Source: Lentzea atacamensis (GTDB lineage Bacteria > Actinomycetota > Actinomycetes > Mycobacteriales > Pseudonocardiaceae). From it: a stretch of 64,000 nt of DNA. The stretch is from NCBI RefSeq assembly GCF_003269295.1, contig NZ_QLTT01000008.1, forward strand, positions 186,001-250,000, in the 5' to 3' direction. The notes under the pieces are model-generated. The model saw nothing but the letters and a program-made list of their open reading frames with translations, did not search any database and was not told the DNA's origin. Positions 52,018 through 59,677 of this stretch are shown piece by piece; position 1 is the first letter of the stretch, and every line of letters begins with the position of its first letter. The translations under genes and the position numbers were made by a program.

Positions 52018-52025
52018 GTGGCGTC

Positions 52026-52601
52026 ATGAGAATGTGCGTTTTCTGCGGTTCGTCGGCCGGCCGTGTGCGGCACATGGAGACCGCTGCCGGCGTCGGCAGG
52101 GTGCTCGCGGAGCGGGGGATCGAGGTCGTCTACGGCGGCGGCAGGATCGGCACGATGGGGGCCGTGGCCGACGGCGCGCTGAACGCGGGCGGGTCGGTCA
52201 TCGGGGTGATCCCGCAGCACATGATCGAGTGGGAGATCGCCCACGACGGACTGGCCGAGCTGCACGTCGTCGACACGATGCACCAGCGGAAAGCGCTGAT
52301 GGCGGACCTGTCGGACGCGTTCGTGGCGCTACCGGGCGGCGCGGGCACGATGGACGAGCTCTTCGAGATCTGGACGTGGGCGCAGCTCGGTCTGCACGCC
52401 AAGCCGATCGGTCTGCTCAACACCGGAGGGTTCTACGACCACCTGATCGCGCTGATCGACCACATGGTCGCTGAAGGTTTCCTGAAAGCGCCCTATCGCG
52501 AGATGGTTCTGGTTGACGACGAAATCGGGCGGCTGGTAGATCGGATGGCGGAGTACGAGCCGCCGGCGTACGAGTGGGTGGAGGACGCGCCTGTCCAATA
52601 A
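52026..52601 (+). CDS. LOG-family cytokinin riboside monophosphate phosphoribohydrolase
   Basis: This 191-residue Rossmann-like protein has CVFCGSSAGRV at the start, VVYGGGRIGTMG, a basic pair in MHQRKALM (Arg 88, Lys 89) and the LOG signature PGGAGTMDE at 103-111. LOG enzymes split N6-prenyl-AMP to the free cytokinin base and ribose 5-phosphate. Many bacterial members are labelled lysine decarboxylase by mistake. The divergent isopentenyltransferase would supply the substrate. Confidence 0.9.
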   Translation: MRMCVFCGSSAGRVRHMETAAGVGRVLAERGIEVVYGGGRIGTMGAVADGALNAGGSVIGVIPQHMIEWEIAHDGLAELHVVDTMHQRKALMADLSDAFVALPGGAGTMDELFEIWTWAQLGLHAKPIGLLNTGGFYDHLIALIDHMVAEGFLKAPYREMVLVDDEIGRLVDRMAEYEPPAYEWVEDAPVQ

Positions 52602-52607
52602 ATAGCT

Positions 52608-53117
52608 TCACTGCCGAGATGTGTCGGTCACGTTAATTTCCGGGAAAGCCGGGCACTCCTGAACCAGGAGTGCTTTCACGAGCTGGCACTGCACCGTCGA
52701 GAAAGCCATGACGTACTCGTGATCGGCCTTCCAGAACAGCCGGTAAAGTGACCGGGCCTGACCCATCACGACAATCCACTCGTCGGCCTCGGCGAAGGTG
52801 AGCACCCTCGGCCCGGGGCCGGCGCAGCGTGCCCTCACCCGATCGACGGGTGCGGGATCGGCGAGCTCCTCGCGGTACCGCCTCCGGAAGCCCGCCGACA
52901 GCCACCATGACGCACCGGCCTGCGGGAGCATCCGGCGTAGCAGCGAAGACCTCCGCACGGCCCCCCACGGATGGCGGAGCCGGAACGTCGCACTGCCCGG
53001 CGTGTAGACCTGCACCAGCAGATCGAGCGCCGCCATGAGGCCGGTGACGAACTCCTCGGTCATCTCCACCAGCACGCCGCCGTCGACGGGTTCGGCGCTG
53101 AAGGTGCTCTTGCTCAC
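52608..53117 (-). CDS. DUF2017-like protein next to clpS
   Basis: This 169-residue helical protein from a GTG at 53117 overlaps the clpS stop (GTGA). The parts VEMTEEFVTGLMAALDLLVQ near the start and RVLTFAEADEWIVVMGQARS followed by LYRLFWKAD fit DUF2017. That family is usually found just after clpS in actinobacteria. The family match rests on context and weak motifs. No function is known. Confidence 0.6.
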   Translation of the reverse strand: MSKSTFSAEPVDGGVLVEMTEEFVTGLMAALDLLVQVYTPGSATFRLRHPWGAVRRSSLLRRMLPQAGASWWLSAGFRRRYREELADPAPVDRVRARCAGPGPRVLTFAEADEWIVVMGQARSLYRLFWKADHEYVMAFSTVQCQLVKALLVQECPAFPEINVTDTSRQ

Positions 53118-53379
53118 CGAGCTCTCCCGAAGGTCGCGTGCAGACCGGACCGCGTCAGCCGGAACGTGACTTCCTCCGCCGTCTTGCGGTCGTAGGTCCC
53201 GACCACCGCGCTACCACTCTCGTGGATCGCCAGCGTCTGGCGTTGTGCCTGTTCCGCGTCGTGGCCACAGGCCTTGCGCAGCAGGTGTTGCACGACGAGA
53301 ACACGTTGACGTCGTCGTTGTGCACGACGACCTGCCATCTGTCCCCGGAACTCACCGGCAGAGTATGCGCGAAGGCCAC
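53114..53379 (-). pseudogene. clpS: ClpS-like protease adaptor with a one-base deletion
   Basis: From a GTG at 53379 the frame gives RWQVVVHNDDVNVFS, the N-degron-binding ClpS core. It then loses register. Adding one base near 53300 continues it as VVQHLLRKACGHDAEQAQRQ followed by TLAIHESGSAVVGTYDRKTA and an end at 53114. The 266-base span fits one missing base (88 residues restored). ClpS delivers N-end-rule substrates to ClpAP/ClpCP. It may be a sequence error or a decaying second copy; the partner gene downstream is intact. Confidence 0.7.
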
Positions 53380-53391
53380 AATGGACCGGTG

Positions 53392-54429
53392 ATGGAGGCG
53401 GCGAGACGCGATCTGGCGCGCATGCGGGAGTCAGCGGAGGCGTGGCAGGACCTGCGCTACGAGCGCGCCGCGGACGGCCGTGACGCGAACGAGGTGCCGC
53501 GCGCGAGGGTGTTGTGGGCGCTGCAGTACGACCGCCGCCCCGGCGACCTGCCGCTGCTGCGGTTCCTGGCCGAGCAGGAAGCCTTGTGCCGCAGGCATTC
53601 GCCGTATCAGGGACTCGGGGAGCAGGCCGCGCTGGCCGGTTTCCTGCTCGCCGAGCACCGGCAGGCCGAGGACGTGTGGCGGCAGTGGGAGATCAAGCGC
53701 GCCAACTTCGACACCCTGCTCGGCTACGACGTCGAGCACGTGTTCGCCGCCGGGGTGCGTGCCACGATCGACCACCTGCGTGTCGTCGACCACCCCGATC
53801 GTGACAAGGCGCTGGAGTACCTGCTCGGCACGGGAGTCGACGAGGAACGCGTGGAGGAGTGGGCGCGGGACAAGCGGGAGTGGTTCCCGGAGGACCCCGC
53901 CGACGAGGACCCGCTGACCTGGTTCGACCGGGCGATGCTGGTGGGGGAGAAGGAACTGGCGCGCGCCGAGCTGGACCGGTGGGCGAGTGGCCGCGAGCGG
54001 GACGGCAGGACGCTGCGGACGCTCTGCTTCCACCTGATGGAGCTCGATGAGTTCGCTGAAGCGGCGCGCGTGCAACGGGAAAGCCTCGCGTTCGCGGACA
54101 ACGACTGGGACCGCGCGTCGGCGTGGCAGACGCTGGCCGGTCTCGAACGCCGGGCAGGAGACCACGGTGCCGCGTGGGAGGCGTTGTGTGAGTGCCGCAG
54201 AGCGCTCGAGCACGTCGACGGCTGGCGCGAGGCCGGCCTGGGCCGCCAGTTCGTGGAGGAGCTCTTCCTGCTGGCGGGGCAGGCGGAGGGCGAGCTGGCG
54301 AAGGAGGCGTTCGCCGAGGCCGAACGGCAGGCGCGCGAGGTGCCGGGGTTGCCACCGGTCGTGTTCGAGGCCGCCGCCGAGGCAGCGCTGAACATCGGTG
54401 GCGAGGCCGCGCTGGGGCGGTACCTGTGA
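53392..54429 (+). CDS. Conserved hypothetical helical-repeat protein
   Basis: This 345-residue acidic protein from the ATG at 53392 (or the GTG just before) is rich in Ala, Arg, Glu and Trp. It carries TPR-like helical pairs (EVPRARVLWALQYDRRPGDL, EAARVQRESLAFADNDWDRA, SAWQTLAGLERRAGDHGAAW). It has no signal or membrane helix. The function is unknown. It is divergent from clpS, only 12 bases apart, and ends in a strong hairpin. Confidence 0.75.
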   Translation: MEAARRDLARMRESAEAWQDLRYERAADGRDANEVPRARVLWALQYDRRPGDLPLLRFLAEQEALCRRHSPYQGLGEQAALAGFLLAEHRQAEDVWRQWEIKRANFDTLLGYDVEHVFAAGVRATIDHLRVVDHPDRDKALEYLLGTGVDEERVEEWARDKREWFPEDPADEDPLTWFDRAMLVGEKELARAELDRWASGRERDGRTLRTLCFHLMELDEFAEAARVQRESLAFADNDWDRASAWQTLAGLERRAGDHGAAWEALCECRRALEHVDGWREAGLGRQFVEELFLLAGQAEGELAKEAFAEAERQAREVPGLPPVVFEAAAEAALNIGGEAALGRYL

Positions 54430-54434
54430 AGGAA

Positions 54435-54466
54435 ACCGCCCCCGGGGCGGAAGCACCGGGGGCGGT
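54435..54466. terminator. Bidirectional hairpin
   Basis: ACCGCCCCCGG (54435-54445) and CCGGGGGCGGT (54456-54466) pair perfectly over 11 bases. The hairpin lies 6 bases after the gene ending at 54429 and before the convergent protease gene ending at 54491. Confidence 0.75.
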
Positions 54467-54490
54467 CTCGTTCAGTCACAACCGGTCGGC

Positions 54491-56284
54491 TCAGACGTCG
54501 AGCGTCCAGTTGTTCAACGTGCCGCTGTCCAGGAACGCCGCGTCGCGCACGCGCAGCGTCCAGGTGCCGTTGGCAGCCTCACCGGAGAGGTTCTTGGTGT
54601 AGGTCTCGTTGATGTTGTCGGCCGAACCGCCGGAACGGTTGTGCAGGTTCACGACCGTGCCGTCGGGCGCGACCAGGTCCACCACGAGGTCGCCCTTGTA
54701 GGTGTGCGTGATCGAGACCTTGACCGTCGCCGTGGCCGACGCGTTGCCCGCGCAGCCGGAGATGACGATCGTGCTGGTCACGGTCTGCAGGTCGCCGATG
54801 GTGACCGGGGTGGAGTTGGTCTTGGCGTCACAGCCGCCACCAACGGCGTTGACCGTCCACGTGAAGGTCGCGGAACCGGTCTTGCCCGCCGAGTCGGTCA
54901 CCGTGGCGGTCACCGTGGAGGTGCCCGCCGTGGTCGGCGTGCCGGAGATCGCGCCGGAGGCGCTCGCCGACAGACCGGCCGGGAGACCGGAGACGGACCA
55001 GGTGTACGGCGCGGTGCCGCCGGACGCCGAGAGCTGGAGCGACACCGGAGAGCCGACCGTGGAGGTCTGGTTACCGGGGTTGGTCACCGACGGGTTGCCC
55101 GGCTGTCCACCGAAGAGGGTGTAGAGCAGCTTGTTCGGGGAACCGGTGCCGGGGCTCGTGATCTTGTTCGGGGTCGACGCGCCGTTCAGGCCCGCCCAGA
55201 CAGCGGCAGGGCTGTCGCTCGGGTGCGTGGCCAGCCACAGCGCCGCGGCGCCCGCGACGTGCGGGGTGGCCATCGACGTGCCGGAGATGTTGTTCGTGGC
55301 GGTGTCGTTGGTGTTCCACGCCGAGACGATGTTCGAGCCCGGCGCGAAGATGTCCGTGCAGGTGCCGTAGTTCGAGAACGACGAACGCGCGTCGGTGTTG
55401 GTCGACGAGTTCACCGTGATCGCCTCGGCGACGCGGGCCGGGGACGTCGAACACGCGTCGGTGTTCGAGTTGCCGGACGCGATCGCGTAGGTGACACCGG
55501 ACGAGATGGAGTTGCGGACGGCCGTGTCGAGCGCGGCGGCAGCGCCACCACCCAGCGACATGTTCGCGACCGCCGGCTTCACCGCGTTCGCGGTCACCCA
55601 GTCGACGCCGTCGACGACGCCCTGGATGGAGCCGGAGCCCTGGCAGTTCAGGACCTTCACCGCGACGACCTTGGCCGCCTTGGCGAGGCCGTACTGCGAG
55701 CCCGCGATGGTGCCGGCGACGTGCGTGCCGTGGCCGTTGCAGTCGGTGTTGTTGCCGTCGCCGGAGGTGTTGGTGCCCCACGTCGCACGGCCGCCGAACG
55801 TCTGGTGCGTGGTGCGCACACCGGTGTCGATGACGTAGGCGGTCACGTTGGACGCGGTCGTGTCGTACTGGTAGCTGTTGCTCAGCGGCAGATCCCGCTG
55901 GTCAACGCGGTCCAGACCCCACGAAGGCGGGTTCTGCTGGACGTCCATGATCTTGATCTGGGCGTCCTGCTCGACGAACGCGACCTGCGGGTCCGCGGCG
56001 AGACGGGCGGCCTGCTTGGCCGTCATCTTCACCGAGAACCCGTTGAGCGCGTGCTGCCAGACCTTGCCGACCTGGCCGCCGTACTTGCTCGCCAAGCCCG
56101 GTGCGGCGGCCCTCGACGCCGTTCCGGCCTTGAGCGAGACGATGTAGCTGTCCTTCACGACATCGGCGCGGTCCGCGCCGAGAATCGTCCCCACGTTTTC
56201 TTGAGCTGAAGCAGCGGGCACCACAGCGGCGGCCAACGATAAGGCAGCGGCGGCGGCGAGTCCCGTACCCAAGACTCTTCGCAT
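54491..56284 (-). CDS. Secreted S8 subtilisin-like protease with P-domain
   Basis: This 597-residue preproprotein has a signal peptide (MRRVLGTGLAAAAALSLAAA, then VVPAASA) and an I9 inhibitor propeptide (about 40-110, DSYIVSLKAG to VAFVEQDAQI). The S8 catalytic domain has Asp 153 (VIDTGVRTT), His 185 (NGHGTHVAG), oxyanion Asn 272 and Ser 337 (GTSMATPHVAG). A He_PIG-type immunoglobulin-like repeat (about 405-490) and a C-terminal P/proprotein-convertase domain ending NNWTLDV follow. It should degrade extracellular protein. It is divergent from the S1 protease gene. Confidence 0.95.
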   Translation of the reverse strand: MRRVLGTGLAAAAALSLAAAVVPAASAQENVGTILGADRADVVKDSYIVSLKAGTASRAAAPGLASKYGGQVGKVWQHALNGFSVKMTAKQAARLAADPQVAFVEQDAQIKIMDVQQNPPSWGLDRVDQRDLPLSNSYQYDTTASNVTAYVIDTGVRTTHQTFGGRATWGTNTSGDGNNTDCNGHGTHVAGTIAGSQYGLAKAAKVVAVKVLNCQGSGSIQGVVDGVDWVTANAVKPAVANMSLGGGAAAALDTAVRNSISSGVTYAIASGNSNTDACSTSPARVAEAITVNSSTNTDARSSFSNYGTCTDIFAPGSNIVSAWNTNDTATNNISGTSMATPHVAGAAALWLATHPSDSPAAVWAGLNGASTPNKITSPGTGSPNKLLYTLFGGQPGNPSVTNPGNQTSTVGSPVSLQLSASGGTAPYTWSVSGLPAGLSASASGAISGTPTTAGTSTVTATVTDSAGKTGSATFTWTVNAVGGGCDAKTNSTPVTIGDLQTVTSTIVISGCAGNASATATVKVSITHTYKGDLVVDLVAPDGTVVNLHNRSGGSADNINETYTKNLSGEAANGTWTLRVRDAAFLDSGTLNNWTLDV

Positions 56285-56374
56285 GGCAGGGTTCTCCCTC
56301 GTGCAGGGAACAGGGTGTCCTGCACGCTAGCCCTAAACCGCAGGTCAGAGGGATACGCCGACAAGTGCGAACTG

Positions 56375-56400
56375 TTGACAGATTTGCCTTCGCGTGTCAA
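56375..56400. promoter_or_regulatory. Inverted TTGACA-N14-TGTCAA, possible divergent -35 boxes or operator
   Basis: TTGACA (56375-56380) and TGTCAA (56395-56400) are exact inverted copies. Each reads as a consensus -35 hexamer in opposite directions, though no good -10 box follows at 17-18 bases. An operator is as likely as a promoter pair. Confidence 0.35.
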
Positions 56401-56678
56401 AGCGAATGTCGCTCTCCGTCACGGAAATAGACTGAGAGAAGGCATTTGGATTCCTTATACCAACTCTGATGCCGGAAGGTCCACCCTTCGATCGGCCCTA
56501 TCGTCCGGTAGGCAGCACAACATAGCGTCACCCACACGGAGGAACGAACTGATCGGGCAGTTCGACCGCCTGGGGACGCCATTGCTTCCGGTGTCGTGCG
56601 GGCTGTGTTGCAGCACAGCCGATCTCCTCATCGCGGTTGCCCGGTCCGGCGTTACACCGGCCCTGCAAACCGAACATT

Positions 56679-56684
56679 GAGGAG
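56679..56684 (+). promoter_or_regulatory. Ribosome binding site GAGGAG
   Basis: GAGGAG is eight bases before the ATG at 56693 but only two before an in-frame ATG at 56687, so the second ATG is chosen as the start. Confidence 0.7.
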
Positions 56685-56692
56685 AAATGCCT

Positions 56693-57802
56693 ATGAAGCG
56701 CATGGCTGTCGCGGCTGTGGCCGTACTGGCGGGTGCCCTCGCGACGACGGTCTCCCCTGCCGCCGTCGCCGCACCGGAGCCATCGGCTGACGTGCTCGCC
56801 GCGATGCAGCGCGACCTCGGTCTGAACGCCCAGCAGGCGGCGGAACGGCTGCGTCAGGAAAGCGCGGCCGCGGTCCTGCAGCACGTCGCGAAGGGGTTCG
56901 CGGGTGACGAGTTCGGTGGCGCGTGGTTCGACGCGTCCATCGGCAAGCTCGTCGTCGGTGTGACCGAGGGCGTCACCGGCGCCAAGGCCGACCGCATCAA
57001 GCAGCTCGGCGCGGAACCCCGCACGGTCGCTCACAAGGAGAAGGACCTCGACGCGGCCAAGACCAGGCTGGACGCCGAGAAGGCTCCCGCGGAGGTCACC
57101 GGCTGGTTCGTGGACCCGCAGGCCAACGCCGTGACGATCACCGTCAAGCGCGGTCAGGCCGAGGTGGCGAAGTCGTTCGCGGAGAAGGCGGGCACGCTCG
57201 CGAAGGTCGTCGAGACCGACGAGGCGCCCCGTCTGCTCAAGGACATCCGCGGCGGCGACGCCTACTACATCAACAACGCGGGCCGCTGCTCGGTCGGCTT
57301 CGCGGTGCAGGGCGGGTTCGTCACCGCCGGGCACTGCGGCTCCAAGGGCGACACGGTGGCCGGCGTCGACCGTTCGGCTCTGGGCGCGTTCGAGGGCTCG
57401 TCCTTCCCGGGCAACGACTACGGGTGGGTCAAGGCCAACTCGGCGTGGACGCCCACGGCCAAGGTGAACCGCTACGGCGGCGCTGACGTCGTCGTCTCCG
57501 GTCACACCGAGGCTGCGGTCGGCGCGTCGATCTGCCGTTCCGGCTCGACCACGGGCTGGCACTGCGGTGTCGTCCAGGCCAAGAGCCAGACGGTGAACTA
57601 CCAGGAGGGCTCGGTCAGCGGCCTGACGCGCACGGACGTGTGCGCGGAACCCGGTGACTCGGGCGGCTCGTGGGTCAGCGGCACGCAGGCGCAGGGCGTC
57701 ACCTCTGGTGGCTCCGGCAACTGCACCAGCGGCGGCACGACTTACTTCCAGCCGGTCAACGAGATCCTCTCGGCATACAACCTGACGCTCATCACGGGCT
57801 GA
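56693..57802 (+). CDS. Secreted S1 serine protease (alpha-lytic/streptogrisin type)
   Basis: This 369-residue preproprotein has a signal peptide (MKRMAVAAVAVLAGALATTV, then SPAAVAA) and a long propeptide of ~150 residues. A chymotrypsin-fold domain begins near GGDAYYINNAGRCSVGF. The catalytic triad is His in VTAGHCG, Asp in GNDYGWVK and Ser in EPGDSGGSW. The Cys pairs match streptogrisins. It is secreted and self-activates from the pro-form, likely in nutrient use together with the divergent S8 protease. Confidence 0.95.
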   Translation: MKRMAVAAVAVLAGALATTVSPAAVAAPEPSADVLAAMQRDLGLNAQQAAERLRQESAAAVLQHVAKGFAGDEFGGAWFDASIGKLVVGVTEGVTGAKADRIKQLGAEPRTVAHKEKDLDAAKTRLDAEKAPAEVTGWFVDPQANAVTITVKRGQAEVAKSFAEKAGTLAKVVETDEAPRLLKDIRGGDAYYINNAGRCSVGFAVQGGFVTAGHCGSKGDTVAGVDRSALGAFEGSSFPGNDYGWVKANSAWTPTAKVNRYGGADVVVSGHTEAAVGASICRSGSTTGWHCGVVQAKSQTVNYQEGSVSGLTRTDVCAEPGDSGGSWVSGTQAQGVTSGGSGNCTSGGTTYFQPVNEILSAYNLTLITG

Positions 57803-58157
57803 CGGACGACCTTGCCCGGTGGGCGGTGACCAGGACTGACACGGTCACTTGCCTGCCGGGCAAGCCGTCGAGCGCCGAGCGTGGGCCCTGGCCGCCGAGC
57901 AGGCCGCGCGATCCGACGTGCCGAGTCCCGGTCCGCGGGCTCCCGGCAGGTGGTCGAGCACCCGCCCGGACCACGGCCGGGTCATCACCGCTCGTGACAC
58001 GGGTGTCGGCCAGGAGACTGACGTAGCCGTGCCGGCCGATGTCGAAGGTGTGGCCCGCGGCGCGGCTCAGCGCGTGACGGGCGGGAGACAGGCGGCCTGA
58101 TGAGGGCGCACCGAAGAGGGCGACGCCGTCGGCATCGCCCTCGAGCCTTCCGATCAC
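57792..58157 (-). CDS. Doubtful hypothetical protein
   Basis: This is a 121-codon frame from a GTG at 58157. The first ~70 codons have the third-base GC of real genes (VALFGAPSSGRLSPARHALS, HTFDIGRHGYVSLLADTRV). The tail is Arg/Ser-rich and overlaps the S1 protease stop by 11 bases. It matches no family that I know. It may be the remnant of a longer gene, or it may be non-coding. The rest of the 57803-58208 gap shows nothing else. Confidence 0.3.
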   Translation of the reverse strand: MIGRLEGDADGVALFGAPSSGRLSPARHALSRAAGHTFDIGRHGYVSLLADTRVTSGDDPAVVRAGARPPAGSPRTGTRHVGSRGLLGGQGPRSALDGLPGRQVTVSVLVTAHRARSSVSP

Positions 58158-58208
58158 AGGAAGAAGTGGTGCGCGCTGCTCGCGAACTTCATGCGGAACC
58201 CCTATGGC

Positions 58209-58706
58209 TCAGGCTTTCCGTTGTTCCAGCCATTTCTCGCGGTGCGTGCGCCATCGGTCGAGCAGTGTGCCGAGCTCGAGGTGGCAGAAGCGGAAGAACT
58301 CGCGCGTCTCGTCCAGGCGCGCTCCCGCCTCGGTGTCCTCCCCGAGCGTGTCCACGCCCTCGGTCAGCACCTCGTCGATCACCTGCAGCATCTGGTCCCT
58401 GCGGAACGTCGCCTCGTACCAGACGTTGTCGCGCATCCGGTAGATGTCGCGGCGCGATCCCGGCTCCCGTTCGCGGCTGACGATCTGGATCGTGGTCAGG
58501 TAGCGCACCGCGCCCGACACCGCCGCCGGGCTGATCTGCAGCAGATCGGCGATCTCGGCCGCAGTGAGCCGCCCTGAGTCCGTCGTCAGCAGCGCCGCGA
58601 GGATGCGCGCCGGCATGCGCGGCATGCCGGCGTCCGCCAGAATTCCGCCGAACCGCTCGACGAACTGGCTTACCGCCTGCGTGTCACGCTGTGTAGCTCC
58701 CGTCAC
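58209..58706 (-). CDS. GbsR/MarR-type transcriptional regulator
   Basis: This regulator of about 165 residues has the winged-helix core MPARILAALLTTDSGRLTAA followed by EIADLLQISPAAVSGAVRYL and the wing VSREREPGSRRDIYRM. The C-terminal helices resemble GbsR-like members that sense small molecules. A GTG at 58706 follows GGAAGGGG; a TTG at 58742 is less likely. It is divergent from the ABC exporter operon, with an inverted repeat in the gap. Confidence 0.88.
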   Translation of the reverse strand: MTGATQRDTQAVSQFVERFGGILADAGMPRMPARILAALLTTDSGRLTAAEIADLLQISPAAVSGAVRYLTTIQIVSREREPGSRRDIYRMRDNVWYEATFRRDQMLQVIDEVLTEGVDTLGEDTEAGARLDETREFFRFCHLELGTLLDRWRTHREKWLEQRKA

Positions 58707-58753
58707 CGCGGCATCATCCCCTTCCGTCAGTCGATCGGGCAAAATTTACGGCC

Positions 58754-58769
58754 TTCACGAACTTGTGAA
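58754..58769. promoter_or_regulatory. Inverted repeat TTCAC-N6-GTGAA, likely MarR-type operator
   Basis: TTCAC-GAACTT-GTGAA lies 20 bases before the ATG of the ABC ATPase gene, in the gap shared with the divergent regulator gene. Its symmetry and length fit a MarR/GbsR dimer site. Confidence 0.55.
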
Positions 58770-58789
58770 AGAAGCGTAGCTTACCGGCC

Positions 58790-59677
58790 ATGACATCTGC
58801 GATATCCGTGTCGGGCCTGGTGAAGACCTTCGGCCCGACGCGTGCACTGGACGATCTCGACCTGAACGTCCAGACCGGTGAGGTGCACGGCTTCCTCGGC
58901 CCGAACGGCGCGGGCAAGTCGACGACGATCCGGATCCTCCTCGGCCTGCTGCGTGCCGACTCCGGCACCGCGCGGCTGCTCGGCGGCGACCCGTGGAAGG
59001 ACACCGCTGCCCTGCACCGCCGCCTCGCCTACGTCCCCGGCGACGTGAACCTCTGGCCCAACCTGACCGGCGGCGAGGTCATCGACCTGCTCGGACGGCT
59101 GCGCGGCGGCCTGCGCAAGCAGCGCCGTGAAGAGCTCCTGGAGCGCTTCGAACTGGACCCGCGCAAGAAGGGCCGCACCTACTCCAAGGGCAACCGGCAG
59201 AAGGTCGCCCTCGTCGCCGCCCTGTCGAGCGACGTCGAGCTGCTCATCCTCGACGAGCCGACGTCTGGCCTCGACCCGTTGATGGAGGCCGTCTTCCAGG
59301 ACTGCATCAACGACGAACGCGAGCGTGGCCGCACCGTGCTGCTGTCGAGCCACATCCTCGCCGAGGTCGAGGCCCTGTGCGACCGGGTCAGCATCATCCG
59401 CAACGGCCACTGCGTCGAGACCGGCACGCTCGCCGACCTGCGGCACCTGACCCGCACGTCGATCTCCGCCGAGCTGGCCGGGCCGCCGAACGGGCTCGCG
59501 AACCTCGACGGCGTGCACGACCTCGTGGCCGAGGGCAACCGCGTCAAGTTCGAGGTCGACTCGGACAAGCTCGACCTCGCGCTGAAGCAGCTCGTGTCGT
59601 CGGGTGTGCGCACGCTGACCTCGCAGCCACCGACGCTGGAAGAGCTCTTCCTGCGGCACTACGAGGACGCGAAATGA
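58790..59677 (+). CDS. ABC exporter ATPase
   Basis: This 295-residue ATPase has Walker A GPNGAGKSTT, an unusual signature TYSKGNRQKVALVAALS (SKGNR in place of SGGxx) and Walker B LLILDEPTSGLDP with the H-loop VLLSSHILAEVEALCD. The C-terminal extension is typical of CcmA/DrrA-like ATPases. It is coupled by ATGA to the permease gene. It is probably repressed by the divergent GbsR/MarR-type protein. Confidence 0.92.
   Translation: MTSAISVSGLVKTFGPTRALDDLDLNVQTGEVHGFLGPNGAGKSTTIRILLGLLRADSGTARLLGGDPWKDTAALHRRLAYVPGDVNLWPNLTGGEVIDLLGRLRGGLRKQRREELLERFELDPRKKGRTYSKGNRQKVALVAALSSDVELLILDEPTSGLDPLMEAVFQDCINDERERGRTVLLSSHILAEVEALCDRVSIIRNGHCVETGTLADLRHLTRTSISAELAGPPNGLANLDGVHDLVAEGNRVKFEVDSDKLDLALKQLVSSGVRTLTSQPPTLEELFLRHYEDAK

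Larger units (their letters stand above)
56285..56692. other. Divergent promoter region of two secreted proteases
   Basis: This gene-free stretch of 408 bases is AT-richer than its surroundings. It holds the TTGACA/TGTCAA inverted repeat (56375-56400), an AAGGCATTTGGATTCCTTATAC stretch (56440-56461) that could include promoter elements, and the Shine-Dalgarno of the S1 gene. No small gene is supported. Confidence 0.6.
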
